Positions 36,063 to 43,236 of a stretch of 64,000 nucleotides of DNA are shown one piece after another. This DNA comes from Sphingopyxis macrogoltabida (GTDB lineage Bacteria; Pseudomonadota; Alphaproteobacteria; Sphingomonadales; Sphingomonadaceae), in contig NZ_CP012700.1 of assembly GCF_001307295.1 (NCBI RefSeq), positions 4,591,001-4,655,000 of the forward strand, written 5' to 3'. Made by a program: the position numbers and the translations under genes. Within the stretch, counting starts at the first letter, position 1. Each line of letters starts with the position of its first letter. The notes beneath the pieces were generated by a model that was not told where the DNA came from, ran no database searches, and was given only the letters and a program-made list of their open reading frames with translations.

Positions 36063-37111
36063 TTGGAGCGAGCGGGGCGGCCGTTGCTTCGGGCGGCCGC
36101 CCCGCACGCCCTCCTGCTCGCTGCACTCCCGGCAAGTGTAGCCGCGGCGCAGGACCGGCCGGGCGATTCCGATCGGCCTCCGGAAGAGGTGTCGGTTCCC
36201 AACAGCCGTCAGATCGAGCTCAAATCGAAGATCAACGGTGGGCGCTATACGATCGACATTGCGCTGCCCTTCGCAGACCGGCCCGCGAAGGGCTATGCGG
36301 TGGTTTATGCCTTCGACGGCATATTTCGTTCGCGAGCGTCGCCGAGGCGGTGCGCGCCGCCGCCGAGGCGACGCCTGTGGTCGTCGTCGGCATCGGCTAT
36401 CCGCAGGACGAGAGCTGGACCGACAGCGTCCTCAAGACCAAGCGTCCGCTGCCGTCGACTTATGACGGCGTCCCCGACTGGCGCGTCGCGCCAAGTTACC
36501 GGCGCCTCCACGACCTTTCGCTGCCGGTCCGCGGCCGGGCCCGATCTCGATGCGCTGAATGCGATGGGGCTGCCGGCGCTGGGCGATGGCGATACCGGCG
36601 GGCTCGATGACCTGCTGCAGATCATCGAACGGGAGGTGAAGCCGCTGGTGCGCGATATCGTGCCGGTCGATGCGGACAAGGAAGTGCTGTTCGGGCACTC
36701 GCTTGGCGGCATGGCGGTTGTCCATGCCGCGTTCGTCAATCCCGATGCCTATGACGTGTTTATCGCGTCGAACCCGTCGATCTGGTGAAACAACCGCAGG
36801 TGCTGCGGGACGAGGCAGCCTTTGCCGCCGCGGTGCGCGCGGGCAAGACGGCGCCGCGCATCCTGATCACCGTCGGCAGCAAGGAAGCCGGTCCGGACCC
36901 GTCTTCGCCGCAATGGTCGCCCGAGGCGCAGGCGGCGTGGGACAGCGTCGGCATGGTCCGCAACGCGCACGAACTCGCCGAGCGGCTGCGCGCACTGCCC
37001 GGGCGGCCGGGATATAAGGTCGAATATGCGCGCTTCGACAAGGTCGGCCACCGGCTGGCGACTTGGGCCGCGCTCGCGCGCGGGATCGATTTCGCATTCG
37101 GGCTTGAATGA
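36063..37111 (+). pseudogene. Siderophore-esterase-like alpha/beta hydrolase (IroE type), broken
   Basis: Parts of one esterase lie in three frames. After a TTG-started signal peptide, frame 1 gives KSKINGGRYTIDIALPFADR and FDGIF. A shift near 36,330 moves to AAEATPVVVVGIGYPQDESW. Another near 36,535 returns to GPDLDALNAMG and the nucleophile elbow FGHSLGGMAVV. Then TGA at 36,786 (Trp expected) and a one-base loss near 36,797 lead to QVLRDEAAFAAAVRAGKTAP up to 37,111. Putting back single bases restores the family. It is either a dead gene or a cluster of assembly errors. Confidence 0.8.
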
Positions 37112-37131
37112 GGAATTGGGGGGAAGCCAGA

Positions 37132-38906
37132 GTGAACCGGCGTGAATATCTTCTGTCCGCGGCATCGGCGCTCGTGCTGGCAGCGGCCTCCGGCGCGCGC
37201 GCCGTAACGGGCGAGGGGAAGGCCGTCTACAGCCCGCAGATCATTTATCGCATCCGCATCCCGATGCGCGACGGGGTGCATCTGGGCGCGACGCTATATT
37301 TGCCGCGCGGGCTCGACACGCCGCGCTCGACGATCTTCTCGCACATGCCCTATACGGCCGACCTCTATCACCCAGAAGGCGCCTATTTCTCGACCCGGGC
37401 TATCCCCATCTTGCGGTCGACATGCGCGGCCGTGGCGATTCGGAGGGCGAGTTCGCGCCATTCGGCAGCGAGGTGAACGACGGGCACGATATCGTCGACT
37501 GGATCGCGAAGCAGCCCTTCTGCAACAGCAAGGTCGCTGGGAATGGGCATGGCTGGGTCGGCTATACGCAATGGGCGGCGGTGCACAGCGGCGCAAAGCT
37601 CCCCACCATCGTGCCGCTGTCGTTGGCATGGGTCGGGCTCGATTTCCCGATCGACAACAACATCTTCTATGCTTTCGCCGTGCCCTGGCTGACCCATGTC
37701 GACGGGCATACCCAGCGCAACACGATGATGAAGGACGGCGCCTTTCAGGTCGCCGAGCAGCTCCGTTTCATCGAATCGCGCCTGCCGTTCCGGAAAATGG
37801 ATGAATTTTACGGCATCGAATCGCACCAGTTCCGCGAATGGGTCAGCCATCCGTCGCAGGACGAATATTGGGATCGCCGCAATCCGACCGACGAACAGCT
37901 TGCCGGCCTGACGATGCCGGTGCTGACGATGTGCGGCCATTTCGACGGCGATCAGCCCGGCGCGCTCGAATTCTATCGGCGGCATCAGCGGCTCTCTGGC
38001 GGCAAGGCTGACCATTATCTGATGCTCGGCCCGTGGGGCACGATCAGGTGCGCAAGCCCGAGACCGAGTTCTTCGGGATCAAGGTCGGCGAGAGCAGCGT
38101 CATCGACGCGCTCGGGCTGCACGCCGAGTGGTTCGCCTTCACGATGGAGGACGGCCCGCGGCCCGCATTCCTGCAGAAGAAGGTCGCCTATTATGTCATG
38201 GGCGCCGACAAGTGGCGCTATGCCGATACGCTGGGCGCCGTCACCGCGCGCCACGATGTGTTGTATCCCGGCTCCGGCGAAAATCCGGTGAGGGCCTATC
38301 GCGCCGGAACACTCGGGCCGAAGCCGGCGGGCAAGGACGAACCCGATCATTATGTCCATGATGCGCGCGATCTGGGTGCGCTGTTGCTCGAGCTGTCGCA
38401 GACCCAGTCGCACCTCGTCGACCAGACCGCGCTGCTCACCGACACGGCGAACAAGCTGGTGTACCAGAGCGCGCCGTTCGAGAAGGACACCGAGGTCAGC
38501 GGCGTGTTCAAATTCGCGGCGTGGATCGCGATCGACCAGCCCGACACCGACTTCCTCGTTTCGATCCACGACATCGCGCCCGACGGCACCAGCATATTCC
38601 TGACCCACACAAGGATGCGCGCGCTATCGCGAAGGGCTGCGGACCGAGAAGCTGATCGATACCAAGGCGCCGCTGCGCTATGATTTCGACCGTTTCACCT
38701 TTGTCTCGCGCCTGATCAAGGCGGGTAACCGGCTGCGGCTGGTCATCCGCGCGAACCAGAGCGTCGCCTGGCAAAGGAACTACAACAGCGGCAAGCCGGT
38801 GGCCGACGAGACGATGGCCGATGCGCGGACGGTGACGGTGCGGCTGTTCCACGATTCGACGCGTCCCAGCGCGCTCAGCATCCCGGTGGGCCAGCCCGAA
38901 AGCTGA
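37132..38906 (+). pseudogene. CocE/NonD-family acyl-peptide hydrolase (X-Pro dipeptidyl-peptidase like), broken
   Basis: GTG 37,132 after GGGGGGAAG starts a signal peptide (NRREYLLSAASALVLAAASG). The product reads IYRIRIPMRDGVHLGATLYL, then loses one base near 37,399 (expected GYPHLAVDMRGRGDSEGEF), one more near 38,037 (expected WGHDQVRKPETEFFG) and again near 38,621. The final frame ends at 38,906 with VRLFHDSTRPSALSIPVGQP. The nucleophile position reads GNGHGW where serine hydrolases have GxSxG. All pieces join into one about 590-residue CocE-type hydrolase. Confidence 0.82.
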
Positions 38907-39018
38907 CCGTATGCCGGACGATGTGCGGGCGACGCGACGTCCCACCGGCGTCATTTGCAGATATGGATCGAAACCCGTTTTTCGGCGTGGCGGCGCGACG
39001 AAGCGCGCCGGTTTGCCG

Positions 39019-39062
39019 TGGTGACCCCTACGGGACTCGAACCCGTGTTTTCGCCGTGAAAG
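39019..39062 (-). other. Prophage attachment half-site: displaced 3' half of tRNA-Glu(TTC)
   Basis: On the minus strand CTTTCACGGCG begins in the anticodon loop (TTC) and runs through CGGGTTCGAGTCCCG to GGGGTCACCA. The 5' half of a tRNA is absent: sequence left of CTTTCAC in that strand (GTGCTTT from TATTGTG) does not form an anticodon stem. This is what integration into a tRNA 3' end leaves behind. The intact tRNA should lie at the other end of the prophage, beyond 64,000. Confidence 0.82.
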
Positions 39063-39088
39063 CACAATAATGAATGATTTCAATGACT

Positions 39089-39152
39089 GTTCCCCCACAG
39101 GGCACGGTTTTAGGGTCACAGGTTTCCGCCGCTTACCAGAGGGTGGGGGAAC
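39089..39152. repeat. Ten-base inverted repeat next to the attachment site
   Basis: GTTCCCCCAC (39,089-39,098) and GTGGGGGAAC (39,143-39,152) are perfect inverted copies 44 bases apart, just inside the prophage. They could be integrase or excisionase arm sites or a structured RNA. There is no open gene across them. Confidence 0.5.
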
Positions 39153-39217
39153 TTCGTGGACAGGCTGGGCATGATCGAATCATTGCGAACAGAATGAGAA
39201 CATGTCCATCATAGGGC

Positions 39218-39634
39218 ATGACCCTTCAGGACCTCGACGATGCTGGCAAGGACGTGCGCGCATGGTGCTTTGCCTGCGCGCGGGGAGAGCGGGTCGATAG
39301 CAATGTCTGGCGGCATTTCGTCGAGAGGCATTGGCCGATGGGGCTGGATGCCGCGGCGCGTCAATTCCGATGTAGAGAATGCGGATCAAGCGCGCATGTT
39401 GCCCTCTACCCTGCGACGCGGCCCTATTATCCCCCGATGACGGCAACCGATTTCGTGGCAGCGATCTATTTTGGCTCTCGCGAGGCGGCGAAGGCGCGCA
39501 AGGCGGACTCAACAGCCGAACGCGCGGCGCAGCGACTTGCGGAAGCTTACGCCAGGCGCAAGGCGGCAAAGCCGAAGACGACGCCCCGCCCGCCGGCCGA
39601 CCTGCGGCTGGTATGGAGCAAACCCGATGCGTGA
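39218..39634 (+). CDS. Prophage hypothetical protein with two Cys pairs
   Basis: 138 residues. CFACARG (18-24) and CRECGSS (52-58) look like a treble-clef or zinc-ribbon. A basic helical C-terminus (AAQRLAEAYARRKAAKPKTT) follows. Rightward, adjacent to the attachment site and opposite to the lysis genes. No family recognised. A DNA-binding or excision-accessory role is only a guess from the position. Confidence 0.65.
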   Translation: MTLQDLDDAGKDVRAWCFACARGERVDSNVWRHFVERHWPMGLDAAARQFRCRECGSSAHVALYPATRPYYPPMTATDFVAAIYFGSREAAKARKADSTAERAAQRLAEAYARRKAAKPKTTPRPPADLRLVWSKPDA

Positions 39635-39646
39635 TCAGTCTGGCGG

Positions 39647-39904
39647 CTATCGAGCGACTTCGCAAATCGCCCGCCACGACCGATTAAACGCCGCTATCGC
39701 AAGCACGGTCTCTGCCGTGTCAAGTTTGTTTCCCGGGTCATCTGCCATCTCCTGACCCGACTTGGCGTTGGCATAGGTTAGGGGTGAGAACGACAGACAG
39801 GAACTGTCAGCAATTGGTGGGGACGCGACTGTCGCGCAGGCAGTCGGCAGGAGGAACGCCATCGCGGCGCACAGTTTCAGCAGCAGTTTTTGCCTTTGCG
39901 ACAT
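39647..39904 (-). CDS. Putative outer-membrane spanin (Rz1-like lipoprotein)
   Basis: 85 residues. The basic N-terminus is followed by a lipobox, LLPTAC, with Cys23 as the lipidated residue. The gene begins inside the preceding gene in another frame (98 bases shared), the classic Rz/Rz1 layout. It would reach from the outer membrane toward the partner at 39,807 to fuse membranes at lysis. Confidence 0.65.
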   Translation of the reverse strand: MSQRQKLLLKLCAAMAFLLPTACATVASPPIADSSCLSFSPLTYANAKSGQEMADDPGNKLDTAETVLAIAAFNRSWRAICEVAR

Positions 39905-40082
39905 TCTCGATCACCTTTCCTTGGGTTGCGGCGCGCTCGGTGACAGCACCGGCGTCGCGGGCTTCATCGGTTGCCGCGTCGATCAGATGAAATATCGTGC
40001 CGATCAGGACGAAGGCGGCGATGCCAACGATCAGCACGCCGATGAGCTTGTTGGCTTTCAGCCATGCGATGAGGGTGATCAC
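39807..40082 (-). CDS. Putative inner-membrane spanin (Rz-like)
   Basis: 91 residues with a single N-terminal membrane helix (LIGVLIVGIAAFVLIGTIFH) followed by a charged periplasmic part (EARDAGAVTERAATQGKVIE). Its end overlaps the lipoprotein gene. It is last in the lysis module by position, and no sequence family is certain, so the call rests on topology and context. Confidence 0.62.
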   Translation of the reverse strand: MITLIAWLKANKLIGVLIVGIAAFVLIGTIFHLIDAATDEARDAGAVTERAATQGKVIENVAKAKTAAETVRRDGVPPADCLRDSRVPTNC

Positions 40083-40094
40083 AGAGACCTCCTG

Positions 40095-40292
40095 TCAGCA
40101 GAGTGTCGTGGACGCCGGGTCACGGATGATCCGCCCGGTTTGGATGAGGGGCCGAGCGCCGACGTCCGGCGTCACCTTCGTGAAGACCGCCGCTAAATGC
40201 TCGCGGATCGACTGCCATTGCTCAGGCGTCGGCGGTTCCGCGTTCAGTTCAGCGAAGCCCTGCAGCCAATAGGCGAACTGCTCGGCCCCCAT
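40095..40292 (-). CDS. Small conserved phage protein
   Basis: 65 residues beginning MGAEQFAYWLQGFAELNAEP. The AYWLQGF-ELN stretch is frequent in small proteins of phage lysis regions, but its function is unknown. It starts two bases after the previous stop, so it belongs to the lysis operon. Confidence 0.68.
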   Translation of the reverse strand: MGAEQFAYWLQGFAELNAEPPTPEQWQSIREHLAAVFTKVTPDVGARPLIQTGRIIRDPASTTLC

Positions 40293-40294
40293 GG

Positions 40295-40498
40295 TCAGGC
40301 TTCCTCGCCGATGTCCGGCACTTCCGGGCCGACGCTGAGGGTCATGGCGTCAGGGCCATGATAGAAGCCGATATGGCGCTCGTCGGGGCCGTCCTTGCCG
40401 CGCCCGGACATGACGAACGATTCTTCGCGCTCGCCCTGCTTGAAACTGACCGGGCACTTGTAGTTCCCGTTCACGCTGATCTTGATGGAGATAGTCAT
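40295..40498 (-). CDS. Small phage protein of unknown function
   Basis: 67 residues, beginning MTISIKISVNGNYKCPVSFK, predicted beta-rich and without membrane segment. ATG 40,498 is chosen because AAAGGTG lies five bases ahead; a longer frame to the right lacks such a site. It lies between the holin and the 65-residue gene. Confidence 0.68.
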   Translation of the reverse strand: MTISIKISVNGNYKCPVSFKQGEREESFVMSGRGKDGPDERHIGFYHGPDAMTLSVGPEVPDIGEEA

Positions 40499-40545
40499 AG
40501 TTACACCTTTCGTACTGCTTTCCGCTGAGCCGCGCGGACCGGTCT

Positions 40546-40899
40546 TCAATCGTTGCCCTTGATCTTGTCCGCCTCGGCCGCAGCAGCATCCGCGACCTGA
40601 TCGGCGGCGTCGGCGGCGGCTGGCGCCGGATCGGCAGGCGTTGAAGCGGCGGCTGCCGCAATTGCCTCGAAAGCCTTGCCGGTGTTGTCGGTCTTCTTTT
40701 CGTCGATGATCGCTGTGGCCGAGCCGCGCTCCCATAGGGATTTAGCCACCAGCGTTGCGATAACCGTGAAGGCGCCTAGCGCCTGCCCGAAATGCTGGGC
40801 ATTCTTCTCGGGAACGACCCAATGGATGAGCGCGAAGCAGAGGCCGAGGAAGCCGCCGAGAACGACGAACTCCAGAAGCTTGTCGAACTTGTTGGTCAT
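40546..40899 (-). CDS. Putative holin
   Basis: 117 residues. Two hydrophobic helices (FVVLGGFLGLCFALIHWVV and ALGAFTVIATLVAKSLW) precede an Ala/Asp-rich soluble tail. The ATG overlaps the endolysin stop by four bases. A two-helix protein next to the endolysin is a holin in most phages, and the family itself is not recognised. Confidence 0.7.
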   Translation of the reverse strand: MTNKFDKLLEFVVLGGFLGLCFALIHWVVPEKNAQHFGQALGAFTVIATLVAKSLWERGSATAIIDEKKTDNTGKAFEAIAAAAASTPADPAPAAADAADQVADAAAAEADKIKGND

Positions 40900-41600
40900 G
40901 CCATCGCCTCCGCCAGTTTCCGGTGATAGCCCTTCTCATAGCCCCCGCCATTGTAACCGCGCGCAAAGGCCCGGCAGTCGTCAGGGTTCGTCGACAGGCG
41001 CTGAAAAGCCCCTCGCAGACCGTTCACTTCGATGAAGCGTGCCAGCGCCTCATAATGGTTGCGCTCTGAGCGGGTGAGCCACCAGACGAACTCAACCGCA
41101 TTTCCCTGATAGACGACCTGATCGCGGCGCTTCGGATCGGCGCTGGCGTGGGCGCCCATGATCTGGAACTTGCCCCAACTCGCGCTTTCAAACGCGGCAA
41201 TGGGCGAGCGCATAGCCGCGTCCGCGACTTTCTCCCAACTATCTTTGATGCCGTCGCGATCCGCGTCGATCGTATAGCCGCCCGGGGTCGGGTTCGACAG
41301 GACCGGAATCAGGATGCGCAGTCGCTTCCAGAAATAGTGGCGCTCGTAGAGGCATTTCAACCGCCCGGCATCGTCCCAGCCACCACCAGCGCTTTCGACC
41401 TTGGCGACCGCTGCGACCTGGCGGGGCGTTCCGCCAAGGCGTGCGGCAATCTGCGCAATATCTTGCGACGTGACCGCCGGCGCGCTGCGATTGATAAAAA
41501 GGTTGAGAATAGCCGAGCGCGTTGCCGGACCAGGAAGGCCGTCGACGACGAGGCTGGCGCCGTGGGCGTTGAGCCATAGCTGAAGGTCTCGCAGGTTCAT
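40896..41600 (-). CDS. Endolysin: N-acetylmuramidase with peptidoglycan-binding N-terminus
   Basis: 234 residues. The first about 45 resemble a PG_binding_1 repeat (LRDLQLWLNAHGASLVVDGL). The rest matches the DUF3380/PF11860 N-acetylmuramidases, with the probable catalytic Glu in AAVAKVESAGGGWDDAGRLK and the conserved LYERHYFWKRL. No signal peptide is present, so it needs the holin. Overlaps both neighbours by ATGA. Confidence 0.88.
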   Translation of the reverse strand: MNLRDLQLWLNAHGASLVVDGLPGPATRSAILNLFINRSAPAVTSQDIAQIAARLGGTPRQVAAVAKVESAGGGWDDAGRLKCLYERHYFWKRLRILIPVLSNPTPGGYTIDADRDGIKDSWEKVADAAMRSPIAAFESASWGKFQIMGAHASADPKRRDQVVYQGNAVEFVWWLTRSERNHYEALARFIEVNGLRGAFQRLSTNPDDCRAFARGYNGGGYEKGYHRKLAEAMA

Positions 41601-42049
41601 TCCTTACCCTCCAATCGGTTGGCGCTTTCGATGATCTGCACTTCCTGCTGGATATTGCCCTTGGCCCTCTGAAGGCGGCGCATCCGGGCGAGGAAGGCCT
41701 TGGCGTTCTTCTCGGCAACTGCGCGCGTGTCGGCGTCCGTCGCCGTCAGCACGGCTTCCAGATGGTTCAGCGCCTGGTCGAAGTGATAGAAATGCTCTTC
41801 GATCGCGCGGAGGGCGTTGTTCTCCTCGCGCGCGACCTTCGCTTCCTGCCGTGCTTCGGCGACCTCATCCTTCGCCGCGCGCAGAAGCTGCAAAGTCAGG
41901 TCGTCGCGGTGCTTTTCGACCTCGATGGCCTTCGTCTCATCACGCTCGCGGCGGGCGTCGCGATGGATGTAGAAGCGCCAGAGCCATGTCAGGGCACCGG
42001 TGCCGATCGCGCCAAGGCCGACGCCGAGGAAGGTGACGGGCTCGGTCAT
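41597..42049 (-). CDS. Phage membrane protein with coiled coil
   Basis: 150 residues. One N-terminal helix (FLGVGLGAIGTGALTWLW) is followed by a long charged coiled-coil region (RDARRERDETKAIEVEKHRD onward). ATG 42,049 is preferred over an upstream frame since the helix begins there. It is the first gene of the lysis operon. A role as holin partner or antiholin is possible but unproven. Confidence 0.68.
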   Translation of the reverse strand: MTEPVTFLGVGLGAIGTGALTWLWRFYIHRDARRERDETKAIEVEKHRDDLTLQLLRAAKDEVAEARQEAKVAREENNALRAIEEHFYHFDQALNHLEAVLTATDADTRAVAEKNAKAFLARMRRLQRAKGNIQQEVQIIESANRLEGKE

Positions 42050-42162
42050 CACAGCAGCGCCATCGCGATTCTGAAGGTGGGCAAGCGAACTGACTGGCTG
42101 TCGTTGTGATCGGTCGCTATGCTGATGCAATCGCCCCGTTTCCTAGCTGACGAAAGTTTTCC

Positions 42163-43236
42163 ATGCATCCCCGCGACCAGCGACTGCCCACGAACAATAT
42201 TCAGTGGCTGCGCCTCGGCTTCGCTCTGCAGGTGCTGGTCACGCACGCGTTCGGCCACTTCGGGAAGACACTGCCGCACGTCGTCGGGAATTTCCCCGGA
42301 GTCCCCGCCTTTTTCTTCGTCAGCGGCTTCCTCATTTACGCAGCCTACCTCCGCTCGTCGCCCGCGACATATGCGCGTAACCGCTTCCTCCGCCTGTTCC
42401 CGGGCCTTGCCGCAGTGACGATCGGTACGCTTGCTTTCGTCCTGAGCGTTAGAGGAGTAGACGATCTCGCGCTCAACCCCTCTATCTACCTGACGTGGTT
42501 GGTAAGCCAGGTTACCATAGCCCAACCCTACAACCCCGCGATCTTCTCTGACGTTGGCATCGGCGAAATGAACGGCGCGCTGTGGACTATTACGGTCGAG
42601 ATTATCTTCTATGCATGCGTGCCAATCCTGGCACGCATCGAGCGACGGTTGCCCCACGCCGTGATCATTTTCACCGCCGTTTCCTTTGCTCTTTACGCCT
42701 TTCGGCCAGTGCTTGAAGGGGTCAGCTTGGGGGGCACTCGCTCCTTGTATGGCGCAATGGCGCTCACCCCAATCATTTGGGGATGGATGTTCGGCGCCGG
42801 AATTCTGGCGTATAAATATTTCGACAATGTGCGCCCGTGGCTGCGTTATGCGCCTTGGGCCCTCGTCCCTCTGATTGCACTGGCCATGATCGATAACGTC
42901 GCAGATCCGTTTGTCGGTTCGCGGGGCAATAGTCTCGGCCTGGCTTACTTCCTCTGCTACGCTGCCCTTATTCTTTGGGTAGCCTTTGATCTGCCGAGGA
43001 TCCCGCTCGAAGCGGATTTTAGTTACGGGATATATATTTGGCATATGCCGGTGTTCAATGCATTCATCGAGCACGGCCATATGAGACCGGAACTTGCTGT
43101 TCCCGCCGCCTGCATCGCGGGCGCGCTGTCGTGGTACCTGATCGAAAACCCGGCGAACATTTTGCGCGTGACCCGTGGCGAACGAGTCAGACTGCTGACG
43201 CGACGGAAGATGGGCCATCACGCGGCAACCTTTTGA
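42163..43236 (+). CDS. Membrane acyltransferase (O-antigen acetylase-like), lysogenic conversion gene
   Basis: 357 residues of the acyltransferase-3 family. The N-terminal NNIQWLRLGFALQVLVTHAF corresponds to the R/LR-x-H active region, FFFVSGFLIYAAYLRS is the following conserved loop, and about ten helices end in FSYGIYIWHMPVFNAFI. It is rightward, opposite to all late genes, and convergent with the tailspike, whose end it overlaps by 19 bases. Such phage genes acetylate O-antigen and block superinfection by phages that bind it. Confidence 0.85.
   Translation: MHPRDQRLPTNNIQWLRLGFALQVLVTHAFGHFGKTLPHVVGNFPGVPAFFFVSGFLIYAAYLRSSPATYARNRFLRLFPGLAAVTIGTLAFVLSVRGVDDLALNPSIYLTWLVSQVTIAQPYNPAIFSDVGIGEMNGALWTITVEIIFYACVPILARIERRLPHAVIIFTAVSFALYAFRPVLEGVSLGGTRSLYGAMALTPIIWGWMFGAGILAYKYFDNVRPWLRYAPWALVPLIALAMIDNVADPFVGSRGNSLGLAYFLCYAALILWVAFDLPRIPLEADFSYGIYIWHMPVFNAFIEHGHMRPELAVPAACIAGALSWYLIENPANILRVTRGERVRLLTRRKMGHHAATF

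Noticed and set aside
39019..39062. Treating the tRNA fragment as a functional tRNA gene
   Set aside because: No 5' half, no acceptor or D arm; only the 3' half is present.
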